A stretch of DNA of 64,000 nt from Leucobacter sp. UT-8R-CII-1-4. GTDB lineage: Bacteria > Actinomycetota > Actinomycetes > Actinomycetales > Microbacteriaceae. The notes under the pieces were generated by a model, which was not told the origin of the DNA, ran no database searches, and saw only the letters and a list, made by a program, of their open reading frames with translations. Each line of letters opens with the position of its first letter. Within the stretch, counting starts at the first letter, position 1. Position numbers and translations under genes: made by a program. The stretch spans positions 496,001 to 560,000 of the forward strand of contig NZ_JASCRS010000001.1 in NCBI RefSeq assembly GCF_030010235.1. The letters are read 5' to 3'. This document shows positions 8,273-16,346 of the stretch, in pieces.

Positions 8273-8752
8273 GTGACCGAACCACACCATTCAAGCACCT
8301 TCACGGGCTGGCGTGAATGGGTCAGCCTACCCGAAATCGGCGTGTCGTGGCTAAAAGCCAAAATTGACACCGGTGCGCAGACCTCAGCACTCCACACCAC
8401 GAAGCTCGAAGAGTTCTCTCGCGACGGCGAAGACTGGGTCAGGTTCACCGTGCATCCCTGGCAGGACAGCGAACTTGACGAGGTTATTGTCGAGCGACCG
8501 GTGCACGACCGACGCACGATCCGAAGCTCTTCTGGGCACTCGCAGGATCGCCTGGTCGTCATTATGAATATCGGTCTGTGTGGGCGAGTCATTCCCGCTG
8601 AGGTGACACTGACCAGCCGAGACGAAATGGTCTTTCGCATGCTGATCGGCCGCCAAGCACTGCGGCAAGGGTACGTTGTCGATTCAGCAGCCTCATATCT
8701 GGGCGGAAAGCCCGGCAGCGCCGTGCGCAAGCGCAACCGAGGCCGAATCTAA
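8273..8752 (+). CDS. RimB/RloA-type retropepsin-like aspartic protease
   Basis: A 159-residue protein of the family long annotated as ATP-dependent zinc protease and now regarded as retropepsin-like. The signature GWREWVSLPEIGVSWLKAKI followed by DTGAQTSALHT contains the catalytic Asp-Thr-Gly. In Pseudomonas the homologue RimB works with RimK on poly-glutamylated ribosomal protein S6, and the head-to-head placement with rimK here supports the same partnership. The start codon is GTG with no clear ribosome site. The gene is followed 82 nt later by the MntR-type regulator. Confidence 0.85.
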   Translation: MTEPHHSSTFTGWREWVSLPEIGVSWLKAKIDTGAQTSALHTTKLEEFSRDGEDWVRFTVHPWQDSELDEVIVERPVHDRRTIRSSSGHSQDRLVVIMNIGLCGRVIPAEVTLTSRDEMVFRMLIGRQALRQGYVVDSAASYLGGKPGSAVRKRNRGRI

Positions 8753-8822
8753 GCAGGCACGCTCGGCAACTCGCCGCAATGGACCGCTAGCCCGAAACCG
8801 GGCAGAAGTGGCAGCAAAAAGG

Positions 8823-8828
8823 TACGCT
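8823..8828 (+). promoter_or_regulatory. Probable -10 element of leaderless mntR-type gene
   Basis: TACGCT ends 6 nt before the ATG at 8835, and no ribosome site lies between them. This is the layout of leaderless actinobacterial transcripts that start at the initiation codon. Confidence 0.5.
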
Positions 8829-8834
8829 GAATGC

Positions 8835-9509
8835 ATGTCGGTTTCTGATCTTTCCGCAAGCACCCAGAACTATCTCAAGGCCGTATGGACCCTCGGTGAG
8901 TGGTCAGATGTTCCCGTGACCCCCTCACTTATCGCTGAGCGCACCGAGCTGAAGCTTTCTTCGGTTTCTGACGCCGTGCGAAAACTGACCGCGCAGGGCC
9001 TACTCAACCACTCCCCGTACGGCGCGGTTGAACTCACAGACACCGGCCGCGCATACGCCGTGGATATGGTTCGCCGGCACCGACTGATTGAAACCTTTCT
9101 GGTGCGGATGCTCGGCTACGGCTGGGATCAAGTGCACGACGAAGCTGAGCACCTTGAGCATGCGGTGAGCGATTTTATGATCGCGCGTATTGATGACCTC
9201 CTGGGCCATCCAACGCGAGACCCGCACGGCGATCCGATCCCTCTCGCAGACGGAACCATTGTGTCGCCAGACGCCGTTCAACTCACCCAGGTAATTCCTG
9301 GAACCCGAGTAACGGTTGAGCGAATCAGCGACGACGAGCCTGCACTGCTGCAGTTTTTCGAAGACCGTGGCATCGTGCTTGGCGCGCGCCTGCTGGTTCG
9401 CGAGGGCGCACCGTTCTCAGAAGCCATCGATGTCTTGCTTGAGGGCGAGGATCAGCCCATCGCCCTCGGCAAGATCGCCGCTGAGGCGCTCTACGTCTCG
9501 CGCGACTAG
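8835..9509 (+). CDS. MntR/DtxR family metal-dependent transcriptional regulator
   Basis: A 224-residue DtxR-family repressor. Residues 1-75 are the winged helix (NYLKAVWTLGEW, TELKLSSVSDAVRKL), followed by the metal-binding dimerisation region RHRLIETFLVRMLGYGWDQVHDEAEHLEHAVSD and an SH3-like FeoA domain after about residue 150. Such proteins sense Mn(II) or Fe(II). It probably controls the Mn/Zn ABC importer at 12539-15086 and may be the reader of the iron box at 39489; sequence alone cannot separate an MntR from an IdeR role. The start at 8835 is chosen for its leaderless promoter. Its TAG stop overlaps the convergent gene's TAG within CTAG. Confidence 0.88.
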   Translation: MSVSDLSASTQNYLKAVWTLGEWSDVPVTPSLIAERTELKLSSVSDAVRKLTAQGLLNHSPYGAVELTDTGRAYAVDMVRRHRLIETFLVRMLGYGWDQVHDEAEHLEHAVSDFMIARIDDLLGHPTRDPHGDPIPLADGTIVSPDAVQLTQVIPGTRVTVERISDDEPALLQFFEDRGIVLGARLLVREGAPFSEAIDVLLEGEDQPIALGKIAAEALYVSRD

Positions 9510-10936
9510 CTCTGAGTTTCCGCTGTCTCCTCGGCAGCTTCAACGACCACAGCCGCCCCCGCTACCTCGGCGTTTTCGGCCTCGTTCGTTGCGCCAACCT
9601 CAACAGCGACTTCGCTCGCGCGCTCGCCACTTGACAGCAGCGGGCGACGCAGCAGCTCGGTAAGCATCAGCACAATCAGCACGCAGACGAAGGTGCCGAT
9701 AATTCCGCCGAGCCTGATCGGCCGGTTGGTGAAGAGCACCAGCACCCCGATCACAACGGTGAGCAGCACAATGGCTGAGTGCCAGCGCTCAATAAAGCGA
9801 CCGAATGCGCCCGGGTTCAGACCGTGAGAGTCGGCAGCCTTACGGATCGCACGGAACGCAGTATCGAATGCCGATCGGGTGGCCCGCGCAAACTTTGATG
9901 ATCCAGCGAACCAGGCACCGAATGCGATCATGAGAGTGAGCGTTACCAGAGCAAGCAGAGAAGCCGCGATCAGACCGGTGAGCTGGGCGAAGATCACCTC
10001 AGCCGTAGCCTCGGGCATAATCGACGGGCTCACCGCACTCATGAAGAACAGCTTGCCGACGCCCATACCGCCCGAGAGCAGCAGCAGCGATGCTGCGATA
10101 CCGAGGGCGCCCCACGCGAGCGCGCGAAGCCGGTTGCGGGCAACGATCACGCCGGCAACGAGCATCCCGAGCACGACCCAAGGCAGCCAATAGCCGACGC
10201 CTACGGCCAGTTGATAAATCGTACGCATCAGCGTCAACGAGTCCGATTCGAGCAGCGGCACGCTCTCATCGATCACCGGAATCACCTCGGCGAAGCTAAA
10301 GCCCTGCTCAATCAGCGCCGCTTTCACCTCTGCGGTGACAACTTTGAGGTCAATCGAGAGCGTGCCGTCTTGCAGCTTGATTTCTGAGTTCGGATCCCCC
10401 TGAATTACTGCGATTGCTCGGCTGTGAGTTTCACGCAGCGTCATCTCCCAGATGCTCGCGAACTGTGGTGACTCAACGAGTTTCTGCACTCCCGTATCGA
10501 TCAGGGATCGCACACCGTTTGCAGCAGCGCCCTCGACGAGTGGCAAAACGGTTTGGGTTTGCGGTGGCAGATCGAGCGAAGAGATGCCCGTGAATAGGTC
10601 ACCAACAATGCCGTCGATATCTACGTTGTCCTTGATGCCGGTTGAAACTTCACCGGCAATGAAGGTCTGCACATTGGGGTCTTGCGCGAGTGGCGCGAAG
10701 GTTTCAACAAAACGGGTGGTGTCAACCAATTCGGCGCGTGCCCAGCTGCTGATCACTGCAATCGGGGCGATCAGAGCGCTCACGAAGATCAGGATGAAAG
10801 CCGTAATCGCGCGGCCCCGATGTTTTGCTGGTTTCTTTGCCGCAGCAGCATCCCCGCCCTGCTGCAATTCAAGATTTTCTGCCTCAAGCTCTGCGACCTT
10901 GGCGCGTAGCGCTTCAATCTCGCGGGTCTCAGCCAT
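9506..10936 (-). CDS. Conserved large membrane protein of unknown function
   Basis: A 476-residue protein I cannot assign. Residues 3-30 are charged and probably coiled coil (EIEALRAKVAELEAENLELQQ). A first membrane helix (44-66) is followed by an external domain of about 180 residues (DTTRFVETFAPLAQDPNVQ onward), then four or five helices between about 245 and 420, and an acidic tail rich in Ala and Glu. Similar membrane proteins are common in Microbacteriaceae-like genomes. It is convergent with the metal regulator and their stop codons share the palindrome CTAG. No enzymatic motif is visible. Confidence 0.8.
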   Translation of the reverse strand: MAETREIEALRAKVAELEAENLELQQGGDAAAAKKPAKHRGRAITAFILIFVSALIAPIAVISSWARAELVDTTRFVETFAPLAQDPNVQTFIAGEVSTGIKDNVDIDGIVGDLFTGISSLDLPPQTQTVLPLVEGAAANGVRSLIDTGVQKLVESPQFASIWEMTLRETHSRAIAVIQGDPNSEIKLQDGTLSIDLKVVTAEVKAALIEQGFSFAEVIPVIDESVPLLESDSLTLMRTIYQLAVGVGYWLPWVVLGMLVAGVIVARNRLRALAWGALGIAASLLLLSGGMGVGKLFFMSAVSPSIMPEATAEVIFAQLTGLIAASLLALVTLTLMIAFGAWFAGSSKFARATRSAFDTAFRAIRKAADSHGLNPGAFGRFIERWHSAIVLLTVVIGVLVLFTNRPIRLGGIIGTFVCVLIVLMLTELLRRPLLSSGERASEVAVEVGATNEAENAEVAGAAVVVEAAEETAETQS

Positions 10937-11034
10937 CGAACTCCCCCAGTGTTATGCGACTCAAATGCCACGCGGGAGGCGATGACACATGTTTAGATTA
11001 TCTGGTCAGAGCCAGTTTTGGCTCGCATAAAAGC

Positions 11035-11074
11035 AAGAAAGACCGGCCGGGCTAAAGCCCGACCGGTCTTTCTT
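11035..11074. terminator. Rho-independent terminator of the cold-shock gene
   Basis: A 19-bp inverted repeat with one mismatch (arms 11035-11053 and 11056-11074, core ACCGGNCGGGCT), short AA loop, beginning 12 nt after the csp stop. On the minus strand it is followed by TTGCTTTTATG. Confidence 0.85.
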
Positions 11075-11085
11075 AGTCTTTGTCT

Positions 11086-11289
11086 TTAGAGCGCGCGAAT
11101 GGTTGCCGCCTGAGGACCCTTTGGACCCTCTTCGATCTCGAACTCGACCTTCTGGTTCTCTTCGAGGTTGCGGTGGCCAAAGCCCACGATGGCGCTGTAG
11201 TGAGCGAAAACGTCACGCGAACCGTCATCGGGAGCAATGAAGCCAAAGCCCTTGCCAGAATCGAACCATTTGACAGTGCCGGTGGCCAT
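11086..11289 (-). CDS. cspA: CspA-family cold-shock protein
   Basis: A 67-residue single cold-shock domain: [20 protein letters not shown] (RNP1 KGFGFI) and DVFAHYSAI (RNP2 VFAHY) are both intact. It binds single-stranded RNA and DNA as an RNA chaperone. The start at 11289 follows AAGGAAG closely; a longer open frame upstream is the untranslated leader. A possible TGTAAT -10 at 11457-11462 would give a leader of about 160 nt, typical of cold-regulated csp mRNAs. It has its own strong terminator and is monocistronic. Confidence 0.95.
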   Translation of the reverse strand: MATGTVKWFDSGKGFGFIAPDDGSRDVFAHYSAIVGFGHRNLEENQKVEFEIEEGPKGPQAATIRAL

Positions 11290-11462
11290 ATTGTCTTCCT
11301 TAATAGTGTCGAGGATCGTACGAACAATCCCATATGTACCCATCGACGACGCCGGTGGGTGGTCTAAGCGGAGAGCGCTGAGGCGCTGATCCAGAAGCGG
11401 AGCCGTTATCGGCTTGGGTGTCGCGCATATCCTCAAAAAGCGCGAGGGTGAAACGTATTACA
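11290..11462 (-). promoter_or_regulatory. Putative long 5' leader of the cold-shock mRNA
   Basis: No gene fits the 289 bases between csp and the reductase pseudogene. On the minus strand TGTAAT (11457-11462) is a fair -10 element; transcription from about 11450 would leave roughly 160 nt of leader before the csp start. Long structured leaders are known for CspA-type mRNAs. Inferred, not proven. Confidence 0.4.
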
Positions 11463-11578
11463 AACAGCACATATTTTCAGGTGCGTACCTACTACCCTAC
11501 ACGGCACCGCCAAATGCGCCTAGGAATTTCCCTGCCACCCGAGTCTTAACCGCAAGCTGTTGCTACTTCACTAGCTCC

Positions 11579-12360
11579 TCAGCTTTCTTGACGGTGGATC
11601 GCAAGGTCGTTTCGACCTTGCGCAATCTCCGCGCGCAATACCTGAGCGATATAGTCACCGCCTCTAGCCGGGCAATAGTAGTCGGGCGTTTCGTCGCCGA
11701 GGCTCAGCAGCCGATCACTGAACCGCGAAAGCTCCTCGGCGACCCGGTCTTCATCGAGGTCGTCGGCCCGACCGATCGCGTGCAGCGGGTACACCTCCAT
11801 GCCGGTGTAAAAGAGTGTGCCGTGCGTAAAGCTGAACAGCAGCGAATCCAGATCACCGGATCGTCCACGCGGGCCGACACCCGCTTCTGTCTCACCAAAC
11901 GAGACAACAATAAGTGCGCGTTTGCCAAGCAAAAGTCCGTCACCATATTTTCGGGTGTAGCCGGTCGCTGGATCAATGACATCAAATCCAAAGCCGGCAC
12001 TAAACACCCGGTCGATCCAGCCTTTCAGCATGGCCGGGACTGAATACCACCAGAGGGGAAACTGAAACACGATCAACTCGGCCTCGCGCAATTTACGCTG
12101 CTCATCGCGCACGTCTGCCGGCAGTGAGTGTGAGGCGGTCGCCTGTGACCATCGCTGCAGAAATGTGCCGTCCTCAGTTACGTGCTGGCCAAGGTCTGGC
12201 TCGGCAAGCACCGGCTGGAACCCCATACCGTAGAGGTCACTTACTTCAACCTCGTAGTTCCGTTCAAGCGCCGCAAGCCCGGCCTCAAAAGCTGTCGATT
12301 AAATGATTCAGCCTCTGGGTGCACATAGATATAGAGCGCCTTTGCCCGACCATTTGCCAT
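11579..12360 (-). pseudogene. Flavodoxin-fold NAD(P)H:quinone oxidoreductase, frameshifted
   Basis: The body (to about 12290) encodes an NQO1/MdaB-like reductase: LIVFQFPLWWYSVPAMLKGW, VFSAGFGFD and HGTLFYTGMEV are family features for FMN and dimer contacts. The natural N-terminus lies upstream in another frame: an ATG at 12360 gives MANGRAKALYIYVHPEAESF, the first beta strand and phosphate loop, then the frame breaks at a run of four A (12287-12290; CTTTTGAGG on the coding strand). One added T restores a continuous protein. The gene is therefore disrupted, or expressed by -1 slippage, or the base is a sequencing error. Confidence 0.75.
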
Positions 12361-12455
12361 ATCGCCTACCTTCTTACAAAGAAACAAAACAGAGCTATTG
12401 CAAAAAGTAAAGCAAAAACGGCAACGCTGCTGGATCTTGTGTCACACCCTGTAAT

Positions 12456-12489
12456 CGTGGTTTCTTCGGCTGCCCCCGAAGAAACCACG
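12456..12489 (-). terminator. Second hairpin after the metal ABC operon
   Basis: Perfect 14-bp stem CGTGGTTTCTTCGG (12456-12469) with CCGAAGAAACCACG (12476-12489), 6-nt loop. It lies downstream of the metal-transporter permease and shares four bases with the neighbouring hairpin. Confidence 0.7.
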
Positions 12490-12526
12490 GCACCACGCAG
12501 CCAAAACACGTCTGCGCGGTGCCGTG
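12486..12526 (-). terminator. First hairpin after the metal ABC operon
   Basis: A 15-bp stem with one mismatch (12486-12500 with 12512-12526), the first structure met after the permease stop at 12539. Its distal arm overlaps the next hairpin at 12486-12489, so both cannot be fully paired at once. Confidence 0.65.
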
Positions 12527-12538
12527 CTGCGGTGGCGG

Positions 12539-13411
12539 CTAAGCCGCCACCGCGATCCCCCGCCGCTTTCTGGCAGCAAGACGCTTGCCAATCAAGCCGT
12601 GACGGGGGCTTCCCAAATACACCAGCGCGAAAACGGTTCCTTGGGTGAGTACCACCATGCCGCCCGAAGCGGTATCGAGGTAGTAACTCAGATACAGTCC
12701 GACCACCGCGCAGGCGGCCGAAAGAAGTGGAGCGATTACAAGCATGCGCCCAAATCGATCCGTAAGCAGATAGGCGGTAGCGCCAGGAATAATCAGCATT
12801 GCAACAACCAGCACGACGCCAACCGCCTGCAACGCAACCACCGAGGTGAGCGCAAGCAGGGCAAGCAGCACCGCGCCAAGCATGCGCGGGTTCAGTCCGA
12901 TTGCGTGCGCGTGAGTCGGATCGAAAGCGAAGAGAGTGAAATCACGACGCTTCGCAACAAGTACTACGAAGGTGAGCGCACCAAGCACCACAATCTGCAC
13001 GAGGTCCGCCTGCGAAACACCGAGCAGATTGCCAAAGATGATGTGATTCAGGTCGGTTTGTGAGGGCGTCACCGAGATCAGCACAAGGCCGAGTGCGAAT
13101 AGCGTGGTAAAGACAATACCGATGGCGGCATCCTCTTTGACTCGGCTCGTGTTTCTCACAGCACCGATCAGAGCGACGGCCAAGAACCCAAAAATTACCG
13201 CGCCGATAGCAAAGGGAATACCCGCAATGTAGGCGATCACAACCCCTGGCAGCACAGCGTGCGAAACGGCGTCACCCATAAGCGACCAACCGATCAACAC
13301 CAACCAGCACGAAAGCACCGCACACACGACCGACGCCACGATTGTGGTGAGCAGTGCGCGCACCATGAAATCGTAACTGAGCGGATCAAGAAAGAAGTCG
13401 ATCAAGTTCAT
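12539..13411 (-). CDS. Mn/Zn ABC transporter permease (ABC-3 family)
   Basis: A 290-residue permease of the ABC-3 family, with about eight or nine helices. Marks of the family are LSCWLVLIGWSLMGDAVSHAVLPG, HAHAIGLNPR near the middle and VVAMLIIPGATAYLLTDRF. It imports Mn(II), Zn(II) or Fe(II). Its start overlaps the ATPase stop by 4 nt. Together with the ATPase and the TroA-like binding protein it forms a complete three-gene importer. The DtxR-family regulator at 8835-9509 is the obvious local candidate regulator. Confidence 0.92.
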   Translation of the reverse strand: MNLIDFFLDPLSYDFMVRALLTTIVASVVCAVLSCWLVLIGWSLMGDAVSHAVLPGVVIAYIAGIPFAIGAVIFGFLAVALIGAVRNTSRVKEDAAIGIVFTTLFALGLVLISVTPSQTDLNHIIFGNLLGVSQADLVQIVVLGALTFVVLVAKRRDFTLFAFDPTHAHAIGLNPRMLGAVLLALLALTSVVALQAVGVVLVVAMLIIPGATAYLLTDRFGRMLVIAPLLSAACAVVGLYLSYYLDTASGGMVVLTQGTVFALVYLGSPRHGLIGKRLAARKRRGIAVAA

Positions 13412-14148
13412 GCTGTTTCTCCGCGGTTCATGACGTCGAGACCAAAAGCTAAGGCGAGGTGTTCTGGTTTGAGTACTTCGTTTGGGTCACCGTGCATCAG
13501 CACTTTTCGCATCAGCAGTAACGCCTCGTCGGCAAGCTCAGGAAGAGCGTGCAGGTCGTGGGTGGAGACCAAAATGGTGGCGCCACCACCGGCAAGCTCG
13601 CGAAGCAGTCGGGTGATGGTCGCTTCGGATCGTTTGTCAACGCCTGCGAATGGCTCATCAAGGAGCAACACGGTCGCGCCCTGGGCGATCCCGCGCGCCA
13701 CAAAAGCACGCTTCTTCTGCCCACCAGAGAGCTGCCCAATCTGACGGTTTGCGTAATCAGTGAGCTCCACTCGATCAAGCGCCTGCTCGACAGCTTCGTG
13801 GTCGGCAGCGCTTGGTCGTCGGGTGAACCCCATCTTGCCGTAGCGACCGGTCATCACAACGTCGCGTACCGAAAGCGGAAATGCCCAATCGACGTCTTCG
13901 CTCTGCGGCACGTACCCAACGGTGCCTGTTTTTCTGGCTTTTGTCGGGGTCTCACCGTGAATCGCAACCGTGCCGCTATCAGGTCGTACGATACCCATGA
14001 TGGTTTTGAACAGTGTTGATTTGCCGGAACCGTTCATGCCGACAAGCCCGCACACTCGCCCCGCTTCGATTGCCAGTGTCGCCCCGTCTAGTGCGAGCAC
14101 TTCGCCGTAGTGCACGGTGACATTTTCGACCTGGATCGCCGGGTTCAT
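13408..14148 (-). CDS. Mn/Zn ABC transporter ATP-binding protein
   Basis: A 246-residue ATPase with Walker A GMNGSGKST (residues 37-45), signature LSGGQKKRAF, Walker B VLLLDEPFAGVD and the switch histidine in STHDLHAL. The sequence VGYVPQSEDVDWAFPLSVRDVVMTGRYG is typical of metal-type (MntA/SitB/ZnuC) ATPases. It overlaps the binding-protein gene upstream and the permease gene downstream by 4 nt each, indicating a tightly coupled operon. It energises metal import on the cytoplasmic face. Confidence 0.92.
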   Translation of the reverse strand: MNPAIQVENVTVHYGEVLALDGATLAIEAGRVCGLVGMNGSGKSTLFKTIMGIVRPDSGTVAIHGETPTKARKTGTVGYVPQSEDVDWAFPLSVRDVVMTGRYGKMGFTRRPSAADHEAVEQALDRVELTDYANRQIGQLSGGQKKRAFVARGIAQGATVLLLDEPFAGVDKRSEATITRLLRELAGGGATILVSTHDLHALPELADEALLLMRKVLMHGDPNEVLKPEHLALAFGLDVMNRGETA

Positions 14149-15086
14149 CGCGCGGCCTTGCCGGTGAGCGCTTCGATAATCACAGCGGTATCGTGTCGAA
14201 TCAAGTCGAGGTAACTCGGCACTGGGCCGTCGGCTTCGGAGAGCGAATCGACATAGAGTGTGCCTCCGTACACCGCATCGGTGGCTTCGACCACCTGCTT
14301 CATTGGTGCTGCTGAGACCGTTGATTCGCAGAAGACCGCAGGCACCTGGTTGTCACGCACGAATTCAATCGCCGAAGCAATCTGCTGTGGCCTCGCCTGC
14401 TGCTCGGCGTTTACTGCCCAGATGTATTTCTCGGTGAGTCCGGCATCGCGGGCGAGGTAAGAGAAAGCACCCTCACAGGTCACGAGCGCGCGCTGATTGT
14501 CTGGAAGCGTGGCAAGTGCGGCATCAAGTTCGTCTTGCACCTCCTGCAATTGTGCTTTGTAAGCTTCGGCATTTTCCCGGTACTCGACTTCGTGAGTTGG
14601 ATCGAGTTCGATGAACGCATCAGCCATGTTGTCGACATAAATCTGCACATTGAGCGGGCTCATCCAGGCGTGTGGGTTCGGGGTGCCTGCGTAGGCATCT
14701 TCAGAAATGTCGATGGCTTCGACTCCCTCACTCACCACGACATGGGGTACGTCAAGCCCGTCAACAAACTTCTCAAACCACGCTTCAAGATTCATACCGT
14801 TATCGAGGATCAGTTCGGCCTCTGCCGCGCGGCGAATGTCTCCGGGTGTTGGTTCGTATCCGTGGATTTCAGCGCCAACCTTGGTTATTGATTCGACGCG
14901 TAGGTGCTCGCCGGCCACGTTCTCTGCAATGTCGGAAAGCACGGTAAATGTCGTGAGTACAACGGGCCGATCATCGTCATCGTCGTGCGATGGCGTGGCA
15001 GCACAGGAGGCAAGGGTGATGGCCAGACTCAAAATGGCCGCCAGGGCCAGCGCTGGTCGGCTAAAAAATCTGGGGGTTCTTGACAT
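14145..15086 (-). CDS. Mn/Zn ABC transporter substrate-binding lipoprotein (TroA-like)
   Basis: A 313-residue metal receptor with a lipoprotein signal (LAITLASCAA). Metal ligands of the TroA/ZnuA fold are visible: GAEIHGYEPTPGD, NPHAWMSP, the conserved CESTVSAAPMKQV Glu and DSLSEADGPVPSYLDLIRHD. Directly after the lipid-modified Cys it carries SHDDDDDRP, a short acidic cluster that might bind metal. The start at 15086 is chosen for the signal peptide and an AAGGAA site; the longer reading has none. First gene of the importer operon. Mn versus Zn cannot be decided. Confidence 0.9.
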   Translation of the reverse strand: MSRTPRFFSRPALALAAILSLAITLASCAATPSHDDDDDRPVVLTTFTVLSDIAENVAGEHLRVESITKVGAEIHGYEPTPGDIRRAAEAELILDNGMNLEAWFEKFVDGLDVPHVVVSEGVEAIDISEDAYAGTPNPHAWMSPLNVQIYVDNMADAFIELDPTHEVEYRENAEAYKAQLQEVQDELDAALATLPDNQRALVTCEGAFSYLARDAGLTEKYIWAVNAEQQARPQQIASAIEFVRDNQVPAVFCESTVSAAPMKQVVEATDAVYGGTLYVDSLSEADGPVPSYLDLIRHDTAVIIEALTGKAAR

Positions 15087-15374
15087 GGCGAGGGTTCCTT
15101 TGCTGAAAACGAGGAATTCGAATGCAATGAAGCAAACGATGGCAACGCCAACTCTAATGTTCGGTATGACGTAGTTGCAAGTTCTGCGTAGCTTATTTGA
15201 CCGTCTCATCCCGAATCATTCCGGGTCATACCTGAGTGCCGCTTCCCAAATCTGAGATTTCCACTCAGCGGCGGAGCGGTTCATTCTCGAGACCGAAGAC
15301 CCGGGCGGCTGCGAAAAATACGATGAGAACACGAAGCCGCAATACCCCGCGGACCAACAGAGAGGCCAGAGAAC
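15087..15374. promoter_or_regulatory. Divergent promoter region, metal importer and hydrolase
   Basis: About 288 bases without a gene between the metal-importer operon (minus) and a hydrolase (plus). I searched it for a DtxR, MntR or Zur palindrome and found none that convinces. An imperfect repeat CCGAATCATTCCGG lies near 15211-15224. Confidence 0.35.
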
Positions 15375-16310
15375 ATGCGAAAAGGCATCAAGGCAACACT
15401 CATCACAATCGGCTCGCTAGCTGGAGTGGTCGCACTCGGGCTTGTTACGACCACCATCATCGAAGCAAACGCGAGCAAGCAAGAGGCCACGCAGATTACC
15501 GATTACGGCACACGCATCAGCACGAGCGCCGGCGAGGTGAATGTGTATCAGCAGGGTGCGGGCAGTCAAACCATTGTGCTACTGCCAGGGTTCGGCACCG
15601 CTTCACCAGCGCTCGACTTCATTCCACTCATCGACGAGCTCTCTGCAACCTATCGCGTCATCGCATACGAACCACTCGGATCGGGGCTGAGCGATGACAC
15701 CTCCGCGCCGCGCACAATCGAGAACTACGCCTCAGAGTTGCACGAGACTCTTGAGGAGCTTGACATCACCGATCCCGTACTCATGGGCCACTCCATTGCC
15801 GGCATTTACGCACTGAATTACGTCAATACCTATCCCGGCGAAGTCGCCGCTTTTGTGGGCATTGACAATAGCGTGCCCGGCCAGCCCGGTTCAGACGAGG
15901 CAATGGATCTCAGTTCTGCAAGCACGCTGAAGTCGCTTGGTTTGCTTCGATTGCTCAACGGCGGCGAGGATCCGCTTTACGCCACCGGCCCATACACTGA
16001 GAGCGAAAAGGAGCAGATCCGGTTGCTCACAAATCGCAACTCGATGAGCCAGGCCGTCGTGAGTGAAGCTGCACTCTTGCCAGAAAGTTTCGCGACAGTG
16101 AAAGATCAGCGTTTTCCAGCTGAGTTCCCCGTGCTGCTTTTTGTCGCACCAGATCCAACCACCCCCATTTGGAAGGATCTGCACGCTGAACAAATCAGTG
16201 GGCTCGACCACGGTGAGCTCATCGAACTTCCGGGCGAGCACTATCTGCACCACACGCAGTCGGCGCAGATCGCCGCAGAGACCAGATCGTTTCTAAGCAC
16301 TACCAACTAG
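15375..16310 (+). CDS. Alpha/beta hydrolase with N-terminal membrane anchor
   Basis: A 311-residue alpha/beta hydrolase. Residues 5-28 form a membrane anchor or uncleaved signal, so the enzyme probably works outside the membrane. The fold is shown by VLLPGFGTASPALDF (oxyanion region), the nucleophile elbow GHSIAG, a central Asp region near FVGIDNSVPG and a terminal histidine in GEHYLHHTQS. The start lies shortly after AGAGGCCAGAG. No partner genes are linked; it is divergent from the metal importer and convergent with a CPBP protease. Substrate unknown. Confidence 0.85.
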   Translation: MRKGIKATLITIGSLAGVVALGLVTTTIIEANASKQEATQITDYGTRISTSAGEVNVYQQGAGSQTIVLLPGFGTASPALDFIPLIDELSATYRVIAYEPLGSGLSDDTSAPRTIENYASELHETLEELDITDPVLMGHSIAGIYALNYVNTYPGEVAAFVGIDNSVPGQPGSDEAMDLSSASTLKSLGLLRLLNGGEDPLYATGPYTESEKEQIRLLTNRNSMSQAVVSEAALLPESFATVKDQRFPAEFPVLLFVAPDPTTPIWKDLHAEQISGLDHGELIELPGEHYLHHTQSAQIAAETRSFLSTTN

Positions 16311-16346
16311 CAGGCATAATTTGCCCGGCTCGCCCGGTTTGCCCAG

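Noticed and set aside
15150..15235. Possible MntR box in the metal importer promoter
   Set aside because: No inverted repeat of acceptable symmetry was found; short matches are at chance level.
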